Assembly: GCA_030648295.1 (NCBI GenBank)
Contig: JAUSID010000106.1
Location: forward strand, 1-34,590
Direction of reading: 5' to 3'
Length of the DNA stretch: 34,590 bases
DNA from: Opitutaceae bacterium
GTDB taxonomy: Bacteria; Verrucomicrobiota; Verrucomicrobiia; Opitutales; Opitutaceae
The translations under genes were made by a program, and so were the position numbers. This document shows positions 8,682 to 16,243 of the stretch, piece after piece; the first letter of the stretch is position 1, and each line of letters starts with the position of its first letter. Below the pieces are notes generated by a model, which had not been told where the DNA came from, searched no databases, and saw only the letters and a list, made by a program, of their open reading frames with translations.

Positions 8682-8822
8682 GGAAGGGACTAAAGGACTA
8701 AGGGACTAAAGGACGAAAGGATAAGGGACGAAGGGACTCCAGGCGTCCGGGACCAGAGACTAGAGACCGAAGACCAAAGACCAAAGACCAGGGACCAGGG
8801 ACTAAAGACCACGGACCGCAGG
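8682..8822. repeat. Purine-rich short-period repeat
   Basis: Imperfect units such as GGGACTAAAGGAC, GAAGACCAAAGACC and GGGACCAGGGACTAAAGACC follow each other without spacers. The plus strand is almost entirely A, G and C with few T. It sits directly after the last gene of the corrinoid operon and is not an intrinsic terminator, since there is no hairpin plus T-run. Confidence 0.7.
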
Positions 8823-8849
8823 ACACGTGATTGGATGTGGCACGGGCAT

Positions 8850-8921
8850 CCCTGGTCGCCTTCGGCGCCGCCAGAGGCGGGTAAACCCTGGCCGCCTACG
8901 GCGCCGCCGAAGGCGGGCAAG
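8850..8921. repeat. 36-bp GC-rich repeat, two tandem copies
   Basis: Copies at 8850-8885 and 8886-8921 begin CCCTGGTCGCC and CCCTGGCCGCC and share the core CGGCGCCGCC. The first copy differs by two bases from the one at 409-444, more than 8 kb away, which shows that this is a dispersed family. Confidence 0.8.
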
Positions 8922-8942
8922 CTTGCCCTTGATTGATTGTGG

Positions 8943-9044
8943 CATGGGCGTCTCGCCCATGATTCGAATTGCAATCGGTGGTTTCTCCTGGGAGCGCGGG
9001 CGTCTCGCCCGCAAAGGCGTAGTGGCTGCGGCTTCCAGCCGCAG
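8943..9044. repeat. Cluster of short palindromes (GGGCGTCTCGCCC type)
   Basis: Three hairpins in about 100 bases: CATGGGCGTCTCGCCCATG (8943-8961), GCGGGCGTCTCGCCCGC (8996-9012) and CTGCGGCTTCCAGCCGCAG (9026-9044). A further GC-rich palindrome follows near 9080. A related GCGGGCGGGACGCCCGC occurs near 24378-24394. They resemble REP-like elements and have no coding function. Confidence 0.75.
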
Positions 9045-9158
9045 ATTCGGTCGGATTGGCGTTCGGTATTTCATTGCGGCCGGGGGCGGCCGCGCTCCAA
9101 GCCACACGGCTTTTCAGTTGCTGGCTCGGCGGCGTTTCCGAATAGATTGCGTCGCCCC

Positions 9159-11306
9159 ATGATCACGCGCGCCTTAGCCGGTCTCGCTGCTGCTTTCTCC
9201 CTCACGTTCGCGGCGGGCGCGCAGCCGGCGCAGCCCGCAACGACTCGCGTGACATACGATTTCTCCGGCTGGCGCGGCGACCCGGGTGGTGGTGCGATTG
9301 TGCGTCAGGAACCGCCCGGCTTGCGGCTGACCTGGCCGGCGGGACCCGGGCAAACGGCCGAGATCGTTTTCAACCTCGAACCGAATCAGCCGCTGCTCGA
9401 GAAGCTCGCGCTCGCGCGGGCGGGTCAGCCGGCGGCGACGCTGATGCAGCGTGTGAATCCGGTGACGCTGCTCACGATCGGGCAGCGCGATCTCGGCAAC
9501 CCCGCGAAATGGGTGGCGTTCTTCGACAACCCGCCCCTGCGCGCCTACCAGACCGTCGCCGCCACGTTGAAAAAACAGAATGTGCGCGTGTGGTCGAGCG
9601 GTGCGCGCGCGACGGTGCGGATCGGCGATGTGGCGGCGGGTACATTCCACGGCGCGATCGAGTTCACCGTCTGCCGCAACAGCGCGCTCGTGCGGGTGGA
9701 AACCGTCGTGAAAACGAGCGAGGACGGCCGCGCGATTCTTTATGATGCCGGGATCGTCGGCGTTGCTCCGGACTGGCGGGCGCTGGCCTGGCGCGATGTC
9801 AACGGCACACTTCAGCACACGAAAATCGAGCCGGCCCGCGTGGTCGCGCCGCTGCGGGTCAGCGGTCGCGCGCTTGCCGCCGTAACGAAGGGTGGCTGCG
9901 TCGCGGTGCTGCCGCCGCCGCACCAATATTTCTATCCGCTCGATGCCGCCGACAACCTTGGCTTCGCTTGGCATGGCACCTCCGGCAATGCGCTGATGCG
10001 GGGCTACGGTTTCGGGATCCAGCAACCGCCGCAGGGCGACCGGCGCTGGGTGCCGTGGGTCAACGCGCCGCCCGATTCCGAGCAGCGGCTCGCCATCTTC
10101 TACCTGCTCTCGCTGGAACCGGCGGAGGAGACGCTCGCGGCTGTGGCGCGATTCACGCGGGGCGATCGCTACAAGCCGCTGCCGGGCTATCACACGTTCA
10201 CGAGCCACTACCACATCGAGCATTCCACCGAGCTGGCACGGGCGCAGAAGGAGCAAAACACCACGGGGATTCCGGCGGAACTCGCGCAACCCGGATTCGT
10301 GCGGACGTTCAAGGCCCGTGGCGTCGACATCGTACACCTCGGCGAATTTCACTTCGGCGCGACGCCGCGCCTGCCCGCGGCGGAGCGGTTGCCGCAGCTG
10401 AAGCGGCTGCACGATGAATGCGCGCGGTTGTCGGACGGCGAGCTGCTCGTGCTGCCGGGCGAGGAGCCGAACGTCCACCTCGGCGGCCACTGGATGAGTT
10501 TTTTCCCGAAGCCGGTTTACTGGGTGCTTAATCGCGCGCGCGATCGGCCGTTCGAGGAGCAGGTGCCGGGCTACGGCACGGTTTACCACGTGGGCAGCGC
10601 GGATGATGTACTTCGCGTGATGGAGAAGGAGAACGGCCTGATGTGGACGGCGCACGCGCGGATCAAGGGCTCGCGCAATTTTCCCGATGTCTATTGGGAG
10701 GCGCCATTTTTTAGATCCGAGCGATTCCTCGGGGCGGCGTGGAAGGCGATGCCGGCGGATCTCTCGGCGCCGCGGCTCGGCTCCCGCGTGCTCGACCTGC
10801 TCGATGACATGTCGAACGCCGGGCGGCGGAAGTTCGTGCTCGCCGAAGCGGATCTGTTCCGGATGGAGCCGGACTACGAGACCTACGCGCACATGAACAT
10901 CAACTACCTCCGGCTCGCGCAGGTGCCTCGCTTCGGCGACGGATGGCAGCCCGTGCTCGACGCGTTGCGCGGCGGCCGGTTTTTCGCGAGCACCGGCGAA
11001 GTCCTGATCCCGGGCTTCAGCGTCGCGGGGGCGGAATCCGGCGCGGTGCTGGGCCGCGAGCACGCAGCGGCGAATCAGCCGCTCCGGGCGGCGCTGGAGT
11101 GGACGTTTCCACTCGCGTTTGCCGAGGTCATCACCGGCGACGGAGAGAAAACGTACCGGCAGCGCATCGAGCTATCGGATACGGAAGCGTTCGGCGAACG
11201 GCAGCTGGCGATCCCAGTGGACCTCACGAATCGGAAATGGGTCCGGCTCGAGGTGTGGGATGTGGCGCGCAACGGGGCGTTCACGCAGCCGGTGTGGGTT
11301 GACTGA
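9159..11306 (+). CDS. Exported PHP-like (CehA/McbA-like) putative metallohydrolase
   Basis: A 715-residue protein started at ATG 9159, which gives a signal peptide (AGLAAAFSLTFAAGAQPAQ). Residues 30-330 form a beta-rich N-terminal region with no family that I recognise. Residues 340-650 carry histidine clusters: HYHIEH (350-355), GEFHF (395-399), GEEPNVHLGGHW (434-445) and WTAHA (496-500). This resembles the metal-binding layout of PHP-superfamily CehA/McbA-like proteins. It ends with FFASTGEVLIPGF and a small beta domain. The family call is moderate: the classic HxH and final DxH motifs are not textbook. The region upstream is repeats, and a LarA-like gene follows 219 bp downstream on the same strand. 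Confidence 0.6.
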   Translation: MITRALAGLAAAFSLTFAAGAQPAQPATTRVTYDFSGWRGDPGGGAIVRQEPPGLRLTWPAGPGQTAEIVFNLEPNQPLLEKLALARAGQPAATLMQRVNPVTLLTIGQRDLGNPAKWVAFFDNPPLRAYQTVAATLKKQNVRVWSSGARATVRIGDVAAGTFHGAIEFTVCRNSALVRVETVVKTSEDGRAILYDAGIVGVAPDWRALAWRDVNGTLQHTKIEPARVVAPLRVSGRALAAVTKGGCVAVLPPPHQYFYPLDAADNLGFAWHGTSGNALMRGYGFGIQQPPQGDRRWVPWVNAPPDSEQRLAIFYLLSLEPAEETLAAVARFTRGDRYKPLPGYHTFTSHYHIEHSTELARAQKEQNTTGIPAELAQPGFVRTFKARGVDIVHLGEFHFGATPRLPAAERLPQLKRLHDECARLSDGELLVLPGEEPNVHLGGHWMSFFPKPVYWVLNRARDRPFEEQVPGYGTVYHVGSADDVLRVMEKENGLMWTAHARIKGSRNFPDVYWEAPFFRSERFLGAAWKAMPADLSAPRLGSRVLDLLDDMSNAGRRKFVLAEADLFRMEPDYETYAHMNINYLRLAQVPRFGDGWQPVLDALRGGRFFASTGEVLIPGFSVAGAESGAVLGREHAAANQPLRAALEWTFPLAFAEVITGDGEKTYRQRIELSDTEAFGERQLAIPVDLTNRKWVRLEVWDVARNGAFTQPVWVD

Positions 11307-11372
11307 GGGGCGGGTTGCATTGTGGCGGCCGGAAACCAACCTGATGTCTCCGAGCGCAGCCGGCCCTCGTTC

Positions 11373-11452
11373 TCTTTCTCTTAATCTTTATCTTAATCTT
11401 TCTCCTCATCGCCCTCACCAATTCGAGAGAACGAGAACGATTAAGAGAAAGA
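11373..11452. repeat. 14-bp perfect inverted repeat in a TC/GA-rich tract
   Basis: TCTTTCTCTTAATC (11373-11386) is complementary to GATTAAGAGAAAGA (11439-11452) over a 52-base loop. The left arm lies inside a run of imperfect TCTTAATCTTTA units. No T-run follows the right arm, so it does not look like an ordinary intrinsic terminator; it is probably one more dispersed repeat. Confidence 0.6.
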
Positions 11453-11525
11453 TGCAAGCATCCGGACAAACACGACAGCGCAGGGATACCATGATTACGT
11501 TTCTTCTCCGAACCCGGTTGTTCTC

Positions 11526-12806
11526 ATGACTCGTGTCGTCCTCCAATACGGTCGCACCGGGCTCCCGATCGATCTACCGGCGAAGAACGTCACCGTGGTC
11601 GAGCCGCGCTTCGTGCCGGGGCTGGCGGACGAACCGGCGGCGTTCCGTGAGGCGGTGCGACGGCCCATCGGCCGGCCGGCGCTGCGGGAAATTGTTCGCG
11701 CGACCGATCGCGTGGCCATCGTGATTCCGGATCACACGCGTCCGCTGCCGCGCGAGCGGCTGATGCCATGGTTGTTCGCCGAGCTGGACCACGTGCCGGC
11801 GAACAATTTCGTCATCATCAACGGCACGGGTTCGCACCGGGCAAACACGCCGGACGAGCTGCGCCAGATGGTCGGCGATGCCGTGTTCCAGCAGTATCGG
11901 ATCGTGAATCACGATTCGCGCGCTCCCGCGATGCTGGCCGCGGCGGGCCGCACGGTCGACGGGCGGGCGGTGGCGATGAATCGCGATTACGTGGAGGCGG
12001 ATCGCCGGATTGTCCTGGGGTTCATCGAGCCGCACTTCATGGCCGGTTTCTCCGGCGGCTACAAAGGCGTGTTTCCGGCCGTCGCCGATCTCGAATCGAT
12101 CAAGCATTATCATCGCGCGGCGGTAATCGGCGACCCGAAGAGTACGTGGGGCGTGCTGGCGGGCAACCCGACGCAGGCGCAGATTCGGGCGAACGGTGCG
12201 CTGTTGCCGGTCGATTTCCTGATCAACGTGACCCAGAATCGCGCCCGCGAAATCACGGGGTTCTTCTGCGGTGACGTGCTCGCCGCGCACGAAGCGGGGT
12301 GCGCGTTCGCGAAACGAACCGCGATGATCGCGTGCCCGAAGCCATTTCCGATCGTGGTCACGTCCAACAGCGGGTTTCCGCTCGACCAGAACCTCTACCA
12401 GACGGTGAAGGGCATGTCGGCCGCGGCGCAGATCGTGACGGACGGGGGGCTCATCATCGCGGCGGCGGAATGCGGCGACGGGTTTCCCGAGCATGGGAGT
12501 TTCAAGAAGTTCCTCTTCGAGCACCGCTCGGCGCAGGCGATGCTCGACACGATCGACGCCGCGCCGGCTCCGATCGAGGATCAGTGGCAGGTGCAGCTGC
12601 TCGCGCTGATCCTGGTGAGGGCTCGGGTGGGCGTGTATTCAAAAATCCATGCCACCGACATTCGCCGTGCGCATCTCGAGCCCGTCGCTGACATTGCCGC
12701 CCGCGTGCGGGACGAATTCACGCGGATTGGCGCCGATGCCCCGATCGCCGTCCTCCCCGAGGGTCCGATGACGATTCCGTATTTGGCCGAGGGCGTCAGG
12801 GATTGA
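11526..12806 (+). CDS. LarA-family nickel-dependent racemase/epimerase
   Basis: A 426-residue protein. It keeps the residues known for lactate racemase LarA: PDHTRP (68-73), H104 in GTGSHR, H170 in EPH, the cofactor-linked lysine K180 in GGYKG, and the nickel ligand H196. The H170, K180 and H196 spacings (10 and 16) equal those of LarA H174, K184 and H200. It should therefore bind the nickel pincer nucleotide and interconvert 2-hydroxyacid stereoisomers. LarA homologues act on many hydroxyacids, so lactate is only one option. No larB, larC or larE gene is in the window, so the cofactor must be made elsewhere. The start at 11526 has no visible ribosome binding site. A strong terminator follows 32 bp after the stop. 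Confidence 0.85.
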   Translation: MTRVVLQYGRTGLPIDLPAKNVTVVEPRFVPGLADEPAAFREAVRRPIGRPALREIVRATDRVAIVIPDHTRPLPRERLMPWLFAELDHVPANNFVIINGTGSHRANTPDELRQMVGDAVFQQYRIVNHDSRAPAMLAAAGRTVDGRAVAMNRDYVEADRRIVLGFIEPHFMAGFSGGYKGVFPAVADLESIKHYHRAAVIGDPKSTWGVLAGNPTQAQIRANGALLPVDFLINVTQNRAREITGFFCGDVLAAHEAGCAFAKRTAMIACPKPFPIVVTSNSGFPLDQNLYQTVKGMSAAAQIVTDGGLIIAAAECGDGFPEHGSFKKFLFEHRSAQAMLDTIDAAPAPIEDQWQVQLLALILVRARVGVYSKIHATDIRRAHLEPVADIAARVRDEFTRIGADAPIAVLPEGPMTIPYLAEGVRD

Positions 12807-12838
12807 GGTAATGAAGCGCTGCCGTTGCCACACTCAAG

Positions 12839-12862
12839 ACTACCGGAATTCCGGTAGTTTTT
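12839..12862 (+). terminator. Intrinsic terminator after larA-like gene
   Basis: A perfect 20-base palindrome ACTACCGGAATTCCGGTAGT (12839-12858) runs directly into TTTT. It ends the larA-like transcript and isolates the defence island that starts just downstream. Confidence 0.85.
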
Positions 12863-13013
12863 GTTCGAATTCACCCTTTCCACTCGCGCGCATCCGGTTT
12901 CAACTTCGGCGCTGCTCGTCTCCAGCGAGTTGGTCCAGCCGATCGACGGTCCGGCAGCTGCCGCACAAACGCGGTTTTTCAAGTTCCCGCCATTTATCTC
13001 GCAATTCATCCGC

Positions 13014-13214
13014 ATGGCCACCCGCTCCCGCACCTCCAACGGCCCCGCAAACTCGTCCACTGCGCTTGGCTTCGAGGCGACGCTCCGGTTCGGCACTGAC
13101 GAGCTTCGCAACAACACGGACGCGTCGGAATACAAGCATGTGGTGTCTGGGCTCACCTTCCACATACCCATTTTCGAATCGTTCGGGGAACACCGCACTA
13201 CTCCGGGTACATGA
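13014..13214 (+). pseudogene. Remnant of type I restriction HsdM subunit (N-terminal fragment)
   Basis: A 66-residue reading frame whose middle (LGFEATLRFGTDELRNNTDASEYKHVVSGL) matches the well-known N-terminus of HsdM, usually LGFEAKLW...[25 protein letters not shown]. After HVVSGL the sequence diverges and stops, so the methyltransferase domain is missing. A real HsdM has about 500 residues. The stop codon TGA overlaps the ATG of the helicase gene (13211-13214), so if translated it would be coupled to it. The frame is open upstream to 12861, but that part looks non-coding. It is best read as the scar of a replaced type I system; a small functional leader ORF is the alternative. Confidence 0.6.
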
Positions 13215-16060
13215 CCCTCACCGATTACCACGCGAAGTACTTTGCCTATGAGCTAACCAAACGCTGTCCGTCCGACAGCCTCGAAAAATTGGCCGGGGCG
13301 GTTGCGGGCGCACAGGTGGACCTGAACCCTCATCAAGTGGATGCGGCACTTTTCGCTTTCACCTCTCCTCTTTCCAAGGGAGCGCTGCTTGCCGACGAAG
13401 TTGGTCTTGGGAAGACCATCGAGGCTGGGTTGGTGCTTTCCCAAAAATGGGCAGAACGGAAGCGTCGGATTCTCATCATCGTCCCGTCGAATCTCCGCAA
13501 GCAGTGGCATCAGGAGCTGACAGAGAAATTTTTCCTACCTTGTGAGATCTTGGAGACGAAGTCCTACAACGCGCGGATCAAGGTGGGTAATTTTCGCCCG
13601 TTTGAGACCAAGGACACCATCGTTATCTGCTCTTACCAGTTCGCCCGAAACAAGGCCAAGGACGTCGCGGAGACCGTATGGGATCTCGTGGTGATGGACG
13701 AGGCGCATCGCCTCCGAAATGTCTACAAGCCCTCCAACATCATCGCCAACACGCTCAAGCTGGCGCTGGCCAACAAGCACAAGCTCCTGCTCACGGCCAC
13801 GCCCCTCCAGAACTCGCTGCTCGAGCTCTTCGGACTCGTCAGCTTCATCGACGAGTATACCTTTGGCGATCTGAAGAGCTTCCGCGAGCAGTTCGCCCAC
13901 CTCGATCAGGAGCAGGTCTTTCAGACCCTGAAAACCCGGCTCGCGCCGATCTGCCACCGCACGCTCAGGCGCCAGGTCACAGCTTACATTCCGTTCACCA
14001 AGCGCCATCCGATTCTCGAGGAATTTACCCCGGAGGAAAGCGAGGACCGGTTGTACGAGCTGGTATCGGAGTACCTGCGGCGGGACAACCTGCAGGCCCT
14101 TCCGTCCAGCCAGCGCACGCTGATGACGCTCGTTCTCCGCAAGCTGCTCGCGTCCTCGACATTCGCCATCGCCGGTGCCCTCGAATCCATTTCCAATCGA
14201 CTCAAGGCGCAGATTAAAAAGCAGGAGCCTGGCGAGTCGCTGGAGGAGGAACTCGACCACGACTACGAGGCGCTCGACGAGACCGCCGAGGAATGGACGG
14301 AGGAGGCGCCGGCTGAACCTATCTCCGATGCTACTCGCGCAGCTATCGAGGCTGAGATTGCCGACCTCGATTCCTTCGCGAGCCTCGCCACTTCCATCAC
14401 GCACAACGCGAAGGGCCTGGCCTTGCTCAAGGCACTGACTGTCGTCTTCAGCAAAGCGAAGGAGCTGGGCGCCGCGGAAAAGGCCATCATCTTCACCGAA
14501 TCGCGGAAAACGCAGAGTTACCTCTTGCGTCTGCTGGCCGACAGCCCCTTTGCCGACGGCATTGTCCTCTTTAACGGCTCCAACACCGACGACCGCTCCA
14601 AGCTCATCTACGCCGCATGGCAGGAGAAACACCAGGGCACCGACCGCGTCTCCGGCTCCAAGAGTGCCGATATGCGATCCGCCCTCGTGGATTACTTTCG
14701 CGAGGGGGGCCGCATCATGATTGCCACCGAGGCCGGGGCGGAAGGCATCAACCTCCAGTTTTGCTCGCTCGTCGTGAATTATGACCTGCCGTGGAATCCC
14801 CAGCGGATCGAGCAGCGCATCGGCCGCTGCCATCGTTACGGACAGAAGCACGACGTGGTGGTGGTCAATTTCCTCAACCGCAAGAACGCCGCGGATAAAC
14901 GGGTTTACGAACTGCTCTCGGAAAAATTCAAGCTATTCGAGGGCGTTTTCGGCGCCAGCGATGAGGTGCTCGGGGCCATCGAATCGGGCGTCGATTTTGA
15001 GAAACGGATCAACGACATCTACCAGCGCTGCCGGAAGACCGAGGATATCAAGGTCGCCTTCGACCAACTCCAGCTCGAGCTGAGCTGGGAAATCAACGAG
15101 GCGATGACCATTACCCGCCGAAAACTGCTGGAGAATTTTGACGATGAGGTCCGCGACAAACTGAAGATCCGCGACGAAGATTCGAGGGCATCCCTGAATC
15201 GTTTTGAACGGCGCTTGATGCAACTGACCCGGCATGAATTGGGCACCCGGGCGGAGTTTATCGGCGATTCGTCCTTCCAGCTCAAGTCATGTGAGTTTCC
15301 CGGCGCGATTCCGCTCGGGCTGTATGAATTGCCCCGGCGCTCGGGCGAAGCGCATCTTTACCGCCTGAATCACCCGCTGGCTGAGGCTATTCTCGCCCAG
15401 GCCAAGAGTCGCGAGCTGCCACTCCAGGAAGTCCAGTTCGGCTATGCGGATTACGACGGGAAGATTTCAGTTCTGCAGTCGTTCCTCGGCAAAGGTGGCT
15501 GGCTGATGCTTTCGAGCTTCACCGTGGAAGCCCTCGACCAGTCGGAAGACCACCTGCTGTTTGCGGCGCTTACCGATGACGGGCAGGTCATCCACGAGGA
15601 AGCCGCAGCGCGGCTGTTCTCGCTCAAGGCCCGGCTCGCGCCTGCGGCGACGACCACCGCTCCCACCGAACTGGAAACTCTTACTCAAAAGCAGCGGGCG
15701 GAGAAACAGCGGACGATCTCCGAGCGCAACGCGAAGTTCTTTGAGGTTGAAGTCGAAAAGCTCGATGGCTGGGCCGAGGATCTGAAACTCACCCTGGAGC
15801 GCGAGATCAAGGATATGGACCGGCAGATCAAGGAAGCCCGCCGCACCGCCAGCACGTCCGCCACCCTTGAGGAAAAACTCGCCGGCCAGAAGCAGATCAA
15901 AGCTCTCGAATCGCAGCGCAACGAGAAGCGCCGCTCGCTCTTCGAGGCGCAGGACAAGGTGGACCAGCGTCGAGAAACCCTGATCGCCGCGATTGAGGGG
16001 AAACTGATCCAAAACGCATCCTCTTCTGCACTTTTCACTATCCGCTGGAGCCTTATCTAG
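13211..16060 (+). CDS. SNF2-type DEAH helicase/ATPase of restriction-associated family
   Basis: A 949-residue protein. The SNF2 motor has Walker A DEVGLGKT (62-69), DEAH (163-166), LTATPLQNS (194-202) and the C-terminal helicase motif QRIGRCHRYGQ (535-545). A charged, acidic insert lies near 335-385. The last ~130 residues (about 815-940) are a long predicted coiled coil rich in E, K, R and Q. The N-terminus (HAKYFAYEL...EKLAGAVAGAQVDLNPHQVDAALFAF) is the standard one for a family found next to DNA methyltransferases in defence islands. It probably translocates on DNA or remodels protein-DNA complexes for the restriction set encoded downstream. The next ORF starts 6 bp after its stop. Class 1 DISARM also uses a SNF2 protein, but its partner genes are absent. 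Confidence 0.88.
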   Translation: MTLTDYHAKYFAYELTKRCPSDSLEKLAGAVAGAQVDLNPHQVDAALFAFTSPLSKGALLADEVGLGKTIEAGLVLSQKWAERKRRILIIVPSNLRKQWHQELTEKFFLPCEILETKSYNARIKVGNFRPFETKDTIVICSYQFARNKAKDVAETVWDLVVMDEAHRLRNVYKPSNIIANTLKLALANKHKLLLTATPLQNSLLELFGLVSFIDEYTFGDLKSFREQFAHLDQEQVFQTLKTRLAPICHRTLRRQVTAYIPFTKRHPILEEFTPEESEDRLYELVSEYLRRDNLQALPSSQRTLMTLVLRKLLASSTFAIAGALESISNRLKAQIKKQEPGESLEEELDHDYEALDETAEEWTEEAPAEPISDATRAAIEAEIADLDSFASLATSITHNAKGLALLKALTVVFSKAKELGAAEKAIIFTESRKTQSYLLRLLADSPFADGIVLFNGSNTDDRSKLIYAAWQEKHQGTDRVSGSKSADMRSALVDYFREGGRIMIATEAGAEGINLQFCSLVVNYDLPWNPQRIEQRIGRCHRYGQKHDVVVVNFLNRKNAADKRVYELLSEKFKLFEGVFGASDEVLGAIESGVDFEKRINDIYQRCRKTEDIKVAFDQLQLELSWEINEAMTITRRKLLENFDDEVRDKLKIRDEDSRASLNRFERRLMQLTRHELGTRAEFIGDSSFQLKSCEFPGAIPLGLYELPRRSGEAHLYRLNHPLAEAILAQAKSRELPLQEVQFGYADYDGKISVLQSFLGKGGWLMLSSFTVEALDQSEDHLLFAALTDDGQVIHEEAAARLFSLKARLAPAATTTAPTELETLTQKQRAEKQRTISERNAKFFEVEVEKLDGWAEDLKLTLEREIKDMDRQIKEARRTASTSATLEEKLAGQKQIKALESQRNEKRRSLFEAQDKVDQRRETLIAAIEGKLIQNASSSALFTIRWSLI

Positions 16061-16066
16061 ACGCTT

Positions 16067-16243
16067 ATGGATACCCCATCGCAGGCACTCGCAGCAAAAA
16101 TTACTGACCGGCTGGTTCGAGAGGGACTGATAACCGTAGCCGCAGCCAAGAAGATTCAGACCCAACTTGCGGAGGGAAAACTGCGGGCGGAGGACTGGCG
16201 GCTTCCCGTTGAACTGGCCGAAAGGAAGGAAGCCAAATCATGA
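16067..16243 (+). CDS. 58-residue small protein in defence operon
   Basis: ATG at 16067, 6 bp after the helicase stop, and a TGA that overlaps the next start (ATGA, 16240-16243). The product, MDTPSQALAAKITDRLVRE... to ...LAERKEAKS, looks like two or three amphipathic helices with a central KKIQTQLAEGKLRAEDWRL segment, charged and without membrane segments. The tight packing on both sides supports real translation. I do not recognise a family. A small adaptor between helicase and ATPase, or a regulatory or antitoxin-like peptide, would fit; neither can be shown from sequence alone. Confidence 0.7.
   Translation: MDTPSQALAAKITDRLVREGLITVAAAKKIQTQLAEGKLRAEDWRLPVELAERKEAKS

Larger units (their letters stand above)
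8682..9158. other. Repeat-dense intergenic region, no gene
   Basis: The 477 bases hold only repeats. First is a purine-rich stretch (8682-8822) of imperfect GGACTAAA/GACCAAAGACCAGG units. Then follow two 36-bp GC-rich repeats (8850-8921) and a chain of short palindromes of the GGGCGTCTCGCCC type (8943-9100). The frames that run through it read as low-complexity sequence and are not supported as genes. Confidence 0.7.

Noticed and set aside
11373-11452. Intrinsic terminator for the PHP-like gene
   Set aside because: The arms are AT/purine-rich with a 52-base loop and no T-run follows the right arm.
12861-13013. In-frame upstream extension of the HsdM fragment
   Set aside because: It begins inside the T-run behind the terminator palindrome and the translated sequence does not look like HsdM.
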